Both the position numbers and the translations under genes were made by a program. From Paludibacteraceae bacterium (GTDB lineage Bacteria > Bacteroidota > Bacteroidia > Bacteroidales > Paludibacteraceae): a stretch of 64,000 nt of DNA. Below the pieces are notes generated by a model. It ran no database searches. It worked only from the letters and a program-made list of their open reading frames with translations, and was not told where the DNA came from. Shown one piece after another: positions 42,349 through 51,138 of the stretch; position 1 is the first letter of the stretch, and every line of letters starts with the position of its first letter. The DNA is taken from the NCBI GenBank assembly GCA_017553575.1, contig JAFZKQ010000075.1:1-64000 (forward strand), given 5' to 3'.

Positions 42349-43986
42349 TTAAAAGGGTACCGACTTGGAAATCAAGGAAATTCTTTCTTTGGTGATTGGA
42401 TGAGTAAACTCCAATTGTTGGGCATGAAGATAAAGCCTGTCCGATTTCTTCCCATACAGTTCATCGCCACAGATGGGGCAACCCAATCCATCCTTATGTG
42501 CCGAATGCACCCGCAATTGGTGTGTGCGACCCGTCTCAGGGAAAAACTGAATAGAGGTCCGGCCATCCTTCCGTTCCAACACTTTATATCGAGTCACCGC
42601 CGTTTTCCCATGCTCATACGAAACCATCTGCCTTGGTCTGTCTTGATAATCAGGCATTAACGGCAAAGAAATCACGCCCTCGTCCGAAGGAACCACGCCA
42701 TCCAACAAAGCGACATAGCATTTCTTGATCGTACGCTTACAAAATTGATCTTGCAAATCCTTGTAAATCGCCTCGTCCTTTGCCACCAAAAGTAACCCCG
42801 ACGTGGACATATCCAGACGATGTACGACCAAAGGCCCTGTTGCACTCGGATAGAGTTCCCTAACCCGGTCTACTACGGAGGTCAAGCCAATATTTCCGGG
42901 TACGGACAACATACCGGCAGGCTTATCGACCACCAACAGATAGTCATCTTCATAGACTATCGGCAACGGCATCTCCTTGAACTTATCCTTCGCCAAAGGG
43001 TTCTCCTCCACATCCAACCCCTGCATCATGAAATTCAAGATGGGCTCACACTTTAGTTTACAAGCAGGGTAGTAGTGCAGGTGATGGCGGATCTCCGTCT
43101 TGGGCGAATCGCCCCACCAAAACTCAGCCATCGCCAACGGCTTATAGCCTTGCAGAAAAGCATACTGAAGCAATTTGGGCGCAGCACATTCTCCCGCACC
43201 GGCTGGCGGAACACCCTGGGGCGTAGTGGCAAATATCTCACACAAACCTCGAACATTCCCCAACGAATTCCGTATCTGAAACTGCTCGAATAAGCGCATC
43301 TGCAAATCCATCGAACGACGTTTCCGCTCCTTTTTCAACGACTCAATCTCGGACTCGTAGGCGACATACTTTTGACGCACCGCCTCCAACTCATCCCGCA
43401 AAGACTTCTCCAACCGTCGGTATTCTGCCTTCTGAAATTGGCTCTCACGAACTAGGATTTCCATCTCTTCAGACGAGACTCCCGACGACCTCCGCCTATC
43501 CCGTTCCTCCTTCGCTTTTTTCATTGCCAATTTCTCCTCAGCCAGCCTATTTTGAGTCCTTTTTTCTACGAATTTCAACTCATTGCAACTATTTAAAAAG
43601 CCTTCGCTTTTCTTGATCGAATCTATCTTGTTATTTATCTTACTGATTTCTAATTCTTCACGTTTAAAGAACCCATCAGGCTGAAGCAAATCGTATATCG
43701 GAGGCACAAAATAGGGGTGTAGGTTACTTTTTTGCAAATTTCCCGAGAAAGCAGCCAAGAAACCCAGCTCTCCCGAAGCATCTTTTACCACCAAAACACC
43801 AAACATTTTCCCCTTCTGCAACTCATCCTTCCATTCCGTTTGTTGCAGCAAATAGTCTTGAACCGATTGAGCCGCCAGTCGACAAAGAGGATGTGGCGTA
43901 TAGCAAAAGGGATAGGTGAACTTTTGGGGTAAATCGATGTTTCCCACATCTTCCGAAAAACGATGAATATGAGAGGTTGCTTCCAT
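42349..43986 (-). CDS. RluA-family pseudouridine synthase with long N-terminal extension
   Basis: 545 residues. The C-terminal ~220 residues are the catalytic domain: IVYEDDYLLVVDKPAGMLSV, VVHRLDMSTSGLLLVAK (catalytic Asp), GRTHQLRVH. The N-terminal ~325 residues are unusual for RluA, with a coiled coil near 130-240 (RLAEEKLAMKKAKEERDRRR) and a conserved-looking ATTPQGVPPAGAGECAAPKL near 265. The frame extends to 44094, but a -7 element at 44013-44020 leaves the ATG at 43986 as the start. RNA target unknown. Confidence 0.9.
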   Translation of the reverse strand: MEATSHIHRFSEDVGNIDLPQKFTYPFCYTPHPLCRLAAQSVQDYLLQQTEWKDELQKGKMFGVLVVKDASGELGFLAAFSGNLQKSNLHPYFVPPIYDLLQPDGFFKREELEISKINNKIDSIKKSEGFLNSCNELKFVEKRTQNRLAEEKLAMKKAKEERDRRRSSGVSSEEMEILVRESQFQKAEYRRLEKSLRDELEAVRQKYVAYESEIESLKKERKRRSMDLQMRLFEQFQIRNSLGNVRGLCEIFATTPQGVPPAGAGECAAPKLLQYAFLQGYKPLAMAEFWWGDSPKTEIRHHLHYYPACKLKCEPILNFMMQGLDVEENPLAKDKFKEMPLPIVYEDDYLLVVDKPAGMLSVPGNIGLTSVVDRVRELYPSATGPLVVHRLDMSTSGLLLVAKDEAIYKDLQDQFCKRTIKKCYVALLDGVVPSDEGVISLPLMPDYQDRPRQMVSYEHGKTAVTRYKVLERKDGRTSIQFFPETGRTHQLRVHSAHKDGLGCPICGDELYGKKSDRLYLHAQQLEFTHPITKERISLISKSVPF

Positions 43987-44012
43987 AACAAATAACCGAG
44001 TTGTTGAGACGG

Positions 44013-44020
44013 CAAATTTA
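44013..44020 (-). promoter_or_regulatory. -7 element of the RluA-family gene
   Basis: TAAATTTG on the minus strand, 27 bases upstream of the ATG at 43986; decides against the starts at 44094 and 44025. Confidence 0.6.
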
Positions 44021-44094
44021 AACATTAAAACCGAATCCCTAAAAAATAGAGAGGGTCTCCAATCACCCCATCTTGCCAATTCCGAAAAAATCAT

Positions 44095-44102
44095 TAAATT
44101 TG
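44095..44102 (+). promoter_or_regulatory. -7 element of the phosphorylase-tilS pair
   Basis: TAAATTTG, exact match to TAnnTTTG, about 50 bases before the ATG at 44152. CTTG at 44072-44075 is a possible -33 element. Confidence 0.55.
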
Positions 44103-44151
44103 TATAGATAGGGTTCGCCCTAATTATGTTTCACGATAAAAAAATAAGCGT

Positions 44152-45027
44152 ATGAGAGTTATTCCATCTTCAGAATTAATCATAAACGCCGACGGCAGCA
44201 TATTCCACCTTCACCTGAAACCTGAACAATTGGCGGACACGGTCATCCTTGTGGGTGATCCTAACCGGGTGGATATGGTAGCGGGCTTCTTCGACCAAGG
44301 CTCCATTGAATGCAACGTCCAAAGCCGAGAATTTCATACCATTACGGGAAAATACAAGGGAAATCGGGTCTCCTGCGTATCGCACGGCATTGGAACGGAC
44401 AACATCGACATCGTCATGACCGAATTGGATGCCTTGAAAAACATCGATTTTGAGAAACGGACAGAGAAAGAGCAACATACCTCCATGCGACTCATCCGAA
44501 TCGGAACTTCCGGAGGATTGCAGGAGTTTTGTCCGATAGGTTCCTACGTCGTTTCCCGACGCTCTATCGGATTTGACGGACTGCTGGGTTACTATCAAGT
44601 GGGCGAGGGGGTCTTGGATTACGACTTTGAGAAAGCCTTCTGCCAACATACGAATTGGATGCCTCGATTGGCCAGCCCCTACGTCGTCAGTGCCGACGAA
44701 GAGTTGGTTGAAAAGATCGGTTACGACATGGTGAAAGGCGTTACCATATCAGCCCCAGGCTTTTATGGCCCCCAAGGCAGGTATGTCCGCATACCGTTGG
44801 CCGACGAAGAGTTGAACAAGAAAATCATGTCATTCGATTATCATGGAGAAAAAATCACTAATTTTGAAATGGAGAGTTCAGCCCTTGCCGGATTGTCTAA
44901 ACTATTAGGACACAAGGCAATGACCGTTTGCTGCATCATAGCAGGACGCGTCAACAAAGACATGAACACCGAATACAAGGGAACCATGGAGGGGTTGGTG
45001 AAGACCGTCTTGGATCGTATCTGGTAA
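44152..45027 (+). CDS. Nucleoside phosphorylase, uridine-phosphorylase-like
   Basis: 291 residues. Phosphorylase superfamily: VILVGDPNRVDMVA near residue 30 (phosphate site), VSCVSHGIGTDNIDIV near 70, IRIGTSGGLQ near 115 and NFEMESSALAGLSKLLGH near 238 (ribose-binding Glu). This set points to uridine or purine nucleoside phosphorylase; the substrate cannot be fixed. It is followed 10 bases later by tilS. Confidence 0.88.
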   Translation: MRVIPSSELIINADGSIFHLHLKPEQLADTVILVGDPNRVDMVAGFFDQGSIECNVQSREFHTITGKYKGNRVSCVSHGIGTDNIDIVMTELDALKNIDFEKRTEKEQHTSMRLIRIGTSGGLQEFCPIGSYVVSRRSIGFDGLLGYYQVGEGVLDYDFEKAFCQHTNWMPRLASPYVVSADEELVEKIGYDMVKGVTISAPGFYGPQGRYVRIPLADEELNKKIMSFDYHGEKITNFEMESSALAGLSKLLGHKAMTVCCIIAGRVNKDMNTEYKGTMEGLVKTVLDRIW

Positions 45028-45037
45028 AACAAACGAA

Positions 45038-46363
45038 ATGAAGGAACTTGTCAGTCAATTCATAAAACAGGAGAGACTATTCTCCCCAAAAGACAAAATA
45101 GCAGTAGGAGTGAGCGGTGGGGCCGATTCGGTCGCCCTGCTTGCCGTCCTCTGCGAATTAGGCTATGACTGCATTGCCCTTCATTGCAACTTTCACCTCC
45201 GTGGCGAGGAATCCATGCGTGACGAACACTTTGTAACTCAGTGGGTAAAGACACTCAACATTCCCTATCGGAAAGTGGATTTCGAAACCGAGGCTTATGC
45301 TTCCGAGCAAAAGATCTCCATCGAGATGGCGGCAAGGGAGTTGCGTTACCGTTGGTTCGCCGAACAAAAAGAAGAATTGGGCGCGAGCTGTATCGCCATC
45401 GCACACCATGCGGACGATGTGGTGGAGACGTTCCTCATCAACCTTACACGAGGAAGTGGCATCCACGGACTGACCGGCATCAAACCCAAGAACGGGGAGA
45501 TTGTACGACCGTTGCTCTGTGTCTCAAGAAAGGATATTCTCCAATACCTCAAGGAGAAAGGTCTACAGCACGTGGAAGATTCCACCAATCAAGAGACCAT
45601 TTATGTGCGCAACAAATTCCGGAACACGATCATCCCACTCTTCGAAAGCATCAACCCTTCCTTCAAAGAATCTGTAGTTCAGACTATTGCCAATCTGAGA
45701 AATGCAGAAGAGTTCCTCGAAGAGAAGACGGAAGAATCCCAAAAAAAGATAATGATTCCAAAGGGAGAAGAGGTATGGCACCTACCCATAGCGCAGCTAA
45801 AAAAGGAAAAGAATCCCAAGTTCCTGCTCTACGAGTTGCTCCGTCCCTTCAAATTCACCCCAGCCACAATCAAGAACGTGGTCAATGCCCTCGATGGACC
45901 TTCCGGCAAAACTTTCCAATCGGCCGACTACACTTTGCAGAAGGATAGGGAAGTCTTCATCCTCTCTCCAAAGGAGGACGAAGGAACAGAACAATTTGAT
46001 ATTCAAGAAGGAACAACAGAGATACGAGTTCCCGTCCATCTGACCTTCGAAACCCTAAAAGCCGAAGAACTACAGATAGAGAAAGAAAAACGCTTCTGTT
46101 ATTTAGACTACGACCAACTGACCTTTCCCTTAATCATCCGGAAATGGGAAATGGGCGACTACTTCGTTCCTTTTGGCATGAAGGGGAAGAAAAAATTGAG
46201 CGACTACTTCGTCGACAAACAATTCTCCCTCTATCAGAAGAAACAGACTTGGCTGTTGCTCTCAGGAGAACAAATAGTCTGGATCATCGGAGAAAGGAGC
46301 GACAATCGGTATCGGGTCACAAGCAAGACAAAAAAAATCTTAAAAATATCGTTAATGGCATAA
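45038..46363 (+). CDS. tilS: tRNA(Ile)-lysidine synthetase TilS
   Basis: 441 residues, normal length. PP-loop ATPase motif VGVSGGADSVALL at residues 23-35, then HCNFHLRGEES near 50 and AIAHHADDVVETFLINLTRG near 125. It converts C34 of the AUA-reading tRNA-Ile to lysidine, an essential step. The C-terminal domain (~300-440) holds YFVDKQFSLYQKKQTWLL. Start at the first ATG, 10 bases after the phosphorylase gene. Confidence 0.95.
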   Translation: MKELVSQFIKQERLFSPKDKIAVGVSGGADSVALLAVLCELGYDCIALHCNFHLRGEESMRDEHFVTQWVKTLNIPYRKVDFETEAYASEQKISIEMAARELRYRWFAEQKEELGASCIAIAHHADDVVETFLINLTRGSGIHGLTGIKPKNGEIVRPLLCVSRKDILQYLKEKGLQHVEDSTNQETIYVRNKFRNTIIPLFESINPSFKESVVQTIANLRNAEEFLEEKTEESQKKIMIPKGEEVWHLPIAQLKKEKNPKFLLYELLRPFKFTPATIKNVVNALDGPSGKTFQSADYTLQKDREVFILSPKEDEGTEQFDIQEGTTEIRVPVHLTFETLKAEELQIEKEKRFCYLDYDQLTFPLIIRKWEMGDYFVPFGMKGKKKLSDYFVDKQFSLYQKKQTWLLLSGEQIVWIIGERSDNRYRVTSKTKKILKISLMA

Positions 46364-46401
46364 AAAATTCATTTTTCTTTCCTGATTTTGGAAAAAATGG
46401 C

Positions 46402-46409
46402 TATATTTG
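46402..46409 (+). promoter_or_regulatory. -7 element of rho
   Basis: TATATTTG exact match; implies a leader of about 155 bases before the ATG at 46572, long enough for autoregulation of rho, as known in other bacteria. Confidence 0.55.
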
Positions 46410-46571
46410 CATCGTTTTAACAATCCAATTTTGTTGCGTTCTCTTGCAACTAAAATTCATCAAGATATACATTGTTAAAGTTCAAACTACAAATACATTC
46501 TATTTGTAATTCATTATTTTCTCATGGATTTTTTTCGAGAATATAGAATATCAATCTTTTTTTAAGATGTT

Positions 46572-48356
46572 ATGGATAACATACTTCAATTACAAGAAAA
46601 AACACTTGTCGATTTAAGAATCATTGCCAAGCATTTGGGGATTAAGAAAGTTGAATCATACCGCAAGGAGGAGTTGATTCATAAAATTTTGGATGAGCAG
46701 GCAATTCAAAGTGTAGACACACCTGCCCAAGAAGAATCCCCTAACAATGAAACTGTAAACACAGAAAACGGAATTCAGACTCAAGAATCTGAGAATGTGA
46801 GCAATTCCAGCATTGGCGGATCCCATCAAAACTCAGGGGAGGCTTCTCAACCTGCCAACAACAATCCATACTCCAAGGGGTACGGACAACCTAACAACGG
46901 TCAACAACAAAGATATTTTCAACAAAATCGCATAAACGGTAGAGGTGGATTGGAAACCATGTCAGCCGGCAACCCTGCGGCAGCCATTGCCCGCATGATC
47001 TTGAACAAGAAGAAAGGCATCTTGCCGCCTGAAGAGCCAGTGGTTCCTCAAGACACAAAACCTGCCGACCCACAAAACAAGGAGGGTAACGGATACCCAC
47101 AACAACCGGAGCGTTCGCCTTATGTTCGCCAACAGATTGACAAGTACACGAACATGTACAACAACGGTAACAACAACCAACAACCTGTTCAACAACAGCA
47201 AGCTCCAGCACCAAAACCTAAGGTTTATGATTTCAATGAATTGATAAAGGGTGGAGGTGTACTCGAAATCATGGAGAATTATGGATTCCTCCGTTCCTCC
47301 GACTATAACTACCTCACATCTCCAGACGACATCCACGTAGGCCAAGATTTGATCAAACGCTACGGTTTAAAGACTGGTGATGTCATAACAGGCTACATCA
47401 TCCCACCTAAGGATACAGATAAATACTTCGCTCTCAGCAGCGTAGACACCATCAACGGTTGCTCTCCAGAAGTGGTAAGAGACCGTGTTCCATTCGACCA
47501 TTTGACGCCTCTCTTCCCTGAAGAGAAGTTCAACTTGACCAAAGGCCACGCAGACAATGTTTCTGTCCGTATCGTAGATATGTTCTGTCCTATCGGTAAG
47601 GGTCAACGTGGTTTGATTGTCGCTCAACCTAAGACAGGTAAGACGGTCCTCTTGAAGGATATCGCCAACGCAATCGCAGACAACCATCCAGAAGTTTACA
47701 TGATTGTTTTGCTGATCGATGAGCGTCCTGAGGAGGTTACGGATATGGCTCGTAGCGTAAAAGCGGAAGTTATCGCTTCTACATTCGACGAATCAGCCGA
47801 CCGCCATGTGAAAATTGCCAATATCGTTTTGGAGAAAGCCAAGAGAATGGTAGAATGCGGTCACGATGTCGTGATTTTGCTCGACTCCATTACCCGTCTT
47901 GCCCGTGCCTACAACACGGTGGCTCCTCCATCAGGAAGGGTTCTTTCCGGTGGTGTGGATGCCAATGCACTACAAAAGCCTAAGAGATTCTTCGGTGCAG
48001 CCCGTAACATTGAGAACGGTGGTAGCTTGACCATCATCGCAACAGCTCTTACGGAGACCGGCTCCAAGATGGACGATGTGATCTTCGAGGAGTTCAAGGG
48101 TACAGGTAACATGGAGTTGCAGCTCGACCGTAAGTTGGCCAACAAACGTATCTTCCCTGCAGCAGATATCATGGCTTCAAGTACTCGTCGTGACGACTTG
48201 CTTTTGAACGATGAGACAAGAAGAAGAATGTGGATTCTCCGTAGGTATCTGTCTGAAATGACCTCCATCGAGGCCATGGAATTCTTGAAAGACCAATTGG
48301 AGAGAACTTCTTCCAACGAGGAATTCCTTGCTTCCATGAACAGCAGTAACAGTTAA
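46572..48356 (+). CDS. rho: Transcription termination factor Rho with Asn/Gln-rich insertion
   Basis: 594 residues against ~420 in E. coli. N-terminal Rho domain (~1-48), then ~165 residues rich in Asn, Gln and Pro ([39 protein letters not shown]), then the RNA-binding fold ([20 protein letters not shown] near 230) and the ATPase ring (Walker [25 protein letters not shown]). It ends transcripts. The insertion is a known Bacteroidetes trait and in a gut Bacteroides has been linked to Rho condensates. Confidence 0.97.
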   Translation: MDNILQLQEKTLVDLRIIAKHLGIKKVESYRKEELIHKILDEQAIQSVDTPAQEESPNNETVNTENGIQTQESENVSNSSIGGSHQNSGEASQPANNNPYSKGYGQPNNGQQQRYFQQNRINGRGGLETMSAGNPAAAIARMILNKKKGILPPEEPVVPQDTKPADPQNKEGNGYPQQPERSPYVRQQIDKYTNMYNNGNNNQQPVQQQQAPAPKPKVYDFNELIKGGGVLEIMENYGFLRSSDYNYLTSPDDIHVGQDLIKRYGLKTGDVITGYIIPPKDTDKYFALSSVDTINGCSPEVVRDRVPFDHLTPLFPEEKFNLTKGHADNVSVRIVDMFCPIGKGQRGLIVAQPKTGKTVLLKDIANAIADNHPEVYMIVLLIDERPEEVTDMARSVKAEVIASTFDESADRHVKIANIVLEKAKRMVECGHDVVILLDSITRLARAYNTVAPPSGRVLSGGVDANALQKPKRFFGAARNIENGGSLTIIATALTETGSKMDDVIFEEFKGTGNMELQLDRKLANKRIFPAADIMASSTRRDDLLLNDETRRRMWILRRYLSEMTSIEAMEFLKDQLERTSSNEEFLASMNSSNS

Positions 48357-48377
48357 TCAACTGTAACAAAATAAATG

Positions 48378-48420
48378 ACAGGCGAATGCAGATTTCTTTC
48401 TTCGTTCGCCTGTTTTGTTT
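48378..48420 (+). terminator. Terminator after rho
   Basis: ACAGGCGAA (48378-48386) pairs with TTCGCCTGT (48405-48413), followed by TTTTGTTTTG. Confidence 0.75.
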
Positions 48421-48460
48421 TGAGACGTAGACACCCATTTCCACCCAAGAATAACGAGAG

Positions 48461-49945
48461 ATGAAAAAAAAGATACTATTGGCTATATTCCTCCTCCTTC
48501 CTTGCTTGACATTCGCCCAATTAAAACGAGTGTCGCCCGAATCGCAGGGAATCGAATCGAAACACCTATTGGCCTACTACGAGGCGATGATGAACTTGAA
48601 AACGGGAGAGACGCACCATATAGTCATTCTAAGGCACGGAAACATCATCGGGGAGCTATCGCCCCAGCCCTTCACCAAAGAGGGGCAACACAACGTCTAT
48701 TCGGCTTCCAAAACGTTTGTGTCGGTTGCTGTCGGATTAGCCATCGAGGAGGGGCTCCTCAATTTAGACGACAAGGTCATCCGCTTCTTCCCGAAATCCT
48801 TACCGGACACGCTCTCCGAAAACTTAAAGGCACTAACCATACGCCACCTGCTCACCATGACGTCGGGCATACACCCCAATTGGTCCATGCGAAACAACCA
48901 TTCGGATTGGGGCGCTTGCTACCTGAGAGAGAAGGTGGAAACGCCAGGAAAGGTGTTCCAATACGATTCCATGGTCACCTATCTGCTATCGTCCATAGTC
49001 CAGCATGTAACGGGCAAGAAAGTCTTCGATTATCTGAACGAACGCATTTTCACCCCGTTGGAAATCTACGATGCCGAATGGGAAATGAGTCCCGAAGGTA
49101 TCAATACAGGCGGGTGGGGACTACGCCTATCGCCCCTCTCCATGGCTAAGTTCGGACAACTACTGCTCAATCAAGGAAAGTGGAAGGGAAAACAACTGCT
49201 TTCTGCCCAATGGGTTAAAGAGATGAGCGCCAACCAACAATCCACAGGAAAATTGGAGGGCTACGGCTACCACGTCAGCCTATGCGACTTCCCTAACGTC
49301 TATCGTGCCGACGGAGCGTTCGGACAATACATCATCGTCGCTCCAGACCAAGATATGGTGATAGCCATCAACCAAGCCAACCTAAGCAATGGCATCCACG
49401 AACGGCACCTTATCTGGGAACACCTTCTAAAAAATGTCAACGACAAGCCTTTGAAAGAGGGAAAGGCTTACCAGAAACTCCAAGCGGCAGAAAAGACTTA
49501 TCGACTTCCGACCGAGAAAAGCCGCGTCACCACACCCCAAAATAGTCCGCTATTGAAGCAGCCCATCCTCTTGGGGAAAAATCCGTTAGCGTGGAAGTCG
49601 TTGCAAATAATCCCAGAGGACGAACAACTCCACGTCCATATAACCACCCAAACAAACGAAACCTTTGTTGTGGATGCCGGGTTAGAGCACTGGAACACCG
49701 TGGAAAGCACCGTATATCCTCCCTATACCATCAAAGCCATGGGACGATTCAACGGCATCAAAAAGAACTTCACCATAGCCGGTTGCTACGGTTGGGAAGA
49801 GGAGAACCGCTTAAACATACATCTGCTATTCACCAATTGGATCAGCGGAGTAAGGCTAAGTTTCACCACCGACGGGGACAAAATCCAACTTTGGATAAAA
49901 GAGAATACGAAAAAAGAAAAAGTAAAGGTAGAGGTTTGGCAATAG
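48461..49945 (+). CDS. Secreted beta-lactamase-fold serine hydrolase
   Basis: 494 residues. Signal peptide ending in LTFAQ (~19). Class C beta-lactamase/PBP-like domain: YSASKTFVSVAVG near 85 (Ser-x-x-Lys), FQYDSMVTYLL near 170 (Tyr motif), GWGLRLSPLSMAKFGQLLL near 225, and DGAFGQYIIV near 285 (third motif). A C-terminal beta-rich domain (~370-494) follows. Such proteins are often esterases or peptidases; substrate unknown and drug resistance is not implied. Confidence 0.88.
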   Translation: MKKKILLAIFLLLPCLTFAQLKRVSPESQGIESKHLLAYYEAMMNLKTGETHHIVILRHGNIIGELSPQPFTKEGQHNVYSASKTFVSVAVGLAIEEGLLNLDDKVIRFFPKSLPDTLSENLKALTIRHLLTMTSGIHPNWSMRNNHSDWGACYLREKVETPGKVFQYDSMVTYLLSSIVQHVTGKKVFDYLNERIFTPLEIYDAEWEMSPEGINTGGWGLRLSPLSMAKFGQLLLNQGKWKGKQLLSAQWVKEMSANQQSTGKLEGYGYHVSLCDFPNVYRADGAFGQYIIVAPDQDMVIAINQANLSNGIHERHLIWEHLLKNVNDKPLKEGKAYQKLQAAEKTYRLPTEKSRVTTPQNSPLLKQPILLGKNPLAWKSLQIIPEDEQLHVHITTQTNETFVVDAGLEHWNTVESTVYPPYTIKAMGRFNGIKKNFTIAGCYGWEEENRLNIHLLFTNWISGVRLSFTTDGDKIQLWIKENTKKEKVKVEVWQ

Positions 49946-49948
49946 AAA

Positions 49949-49976
49949 AGGGGACATATCCTAAGATACATCCCCT
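49949..49976. terminator. Hairpin between convergent genes
   Basis: GGGGA..TATC..GATA..TCCCC forms a bulged stem just after the hydrolase stop; no T-run, so it is weak as a terminator. Confidence 0.4.
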
Positions 49977-49986
49977 ATAAGGCTAT

Positions 49987-51108
49987 TTATTTCCAATTGA
50001 TAATGGTATCCACCACCTCTGCCGGATTATCCGTAATAGAGAGAATCATATTCTTGTATCGACCTCTGGCCACCATATCTTGAATGAAAGGGTAGACCGG
50101 AACCTCTTTGGTAAAGAACTCCTCGCCCAAGAAAACCATCGGGCTGGCATAGCCGAACGTACAATAATGGTTTTGGGCGGCGTCTTGGAAGACCTCTTGG
50201 ATCGTTCCTGCACTTCCCGGCGTATAGATAATTCCGCCTTTGGCTATGGCCAAGATACCATCTTCACGAATACTGTTGTCGAAATATTTGGCTATGTCGG
50301 AAGCGAACGGCGTTGCTGGCTCATGTCCATAAAACCAAGTCGGGATACCCAAACTCCTGTATTTCTTGTCACGCGGATACTTCCTCATCACCTGAAATGC
50401 CGAAGAGAGCCATTTGCCCCCGTTAAAACTCAAGGATGCATCACAAAGGATTTTCAAGGCATCGTCCACCTCTTGTATGCTCCGTCCAGCCATCCAAGCG
50501 CCCAAATGGGTAGCCTCCATAGCTCCAGGACCGCCGCCGCTCATCATCAACACACCCTTTTCGGTCAACTCCTTACTAATCAAAACTATCTTACGATAGC
50601 CCTCATCATCCCTTTTTAGCGAATGACCACCCATAATGCCAACGACAGACCGTTCGCCATAATTGGACAACAAATCGTACATAGCATCGGAAATAAAGTG
50701 GTCGTGGATGGATCTTGTCAAAGTCTCCTTTATATCCTTGGCTTGTTTTCCTTCAGAAATGTAGTGCTGATAGACGAGTGTGTCATAGCACGAATTGAAA
50801 GAATCCTCCTTTTCGGGGTCATAACCCTTGTAGAGTGTCTCCGCATTGTACAATGCATTAGGGAAAACGTTAAAAGGCATACGAATATTAGGAAATACAA
50901 CACAATCATCCTTTATTCGCATTTGTAACTCATTGGGAATCAAACAACCGAAGAAAAGGCAATCTTTAAAGCCCAATTCACTGTTTTTTAGTGCCGAAAA
51001 GTCTATTCCTTGAAAAGCGAAGTGCTCCAACACCCCTGATTTTGCATTTTTGGCTGCTTCCAGCAACCCTTCATTTGTCTCTATTTCTTTATACAAGATT
51101 CTTTCCAT
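49987..51108 (-). CDS. LOG-family protein (putative phosphoribohydrolase)
   Basis: 373 residues. The Rossmann-type LOG region is near 155-330: VVGIMGGHSL, MMSGGGPGAMEATHLGAWMA (nucleotide site) and GGIIYTPGSAGTIQEVF, where the usual PGGxGT reads PGSAGT. Members cut cytokinin-like AMP derivatives or bind nucleotides; the role in this organism is unknown. It has a ~130-residue N-terminal extension. An ATG at 51138 is possible; MERILYKE at 51108 fits better. Confidence 0.85.
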   Translation of the reverse strand: MERILYKEIETNEGLLEAAKNAKSGVLEHFAFQGIDFSALKNSELGFKDCLFFGCLIPNELQMRIKDDCVVFPNIRMPFNVFPNALYNAETLYKGYDPEKEDSFNSCYDTLVYQHYISEGKQAKDIKETLTRSIHDHFISDAMYDLLSNYGERSVVGIMGGHSLKRDDEGYRKIVLISKELTEKGVLMMSGGGPGAMEATHLGAWMAGRSIQEVDDALKILCDASLSFNGGKWLSSAFQVMRKYPRDKKYRSLGIPTWFYGHEPATPFASDIAKYFDNSIREDGILAIAKGGIIYTPGSAGTIQEVFQDAAQNHYCTFGYASPMVFLGEEFFTKEVPVYPFIQDMVARGRYKNMILSITDNPAEVVDTIINWK

Positions 51109-51138
51109 AAAGCTATGTTTGTTTAACAAAATATTCAT

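Noticed and set aside
46891-48444. Several long minus-strand frames inside rho
   Set aside because: Shadows of the strongly biased rho coding sequence; rho explains the DNA fully.
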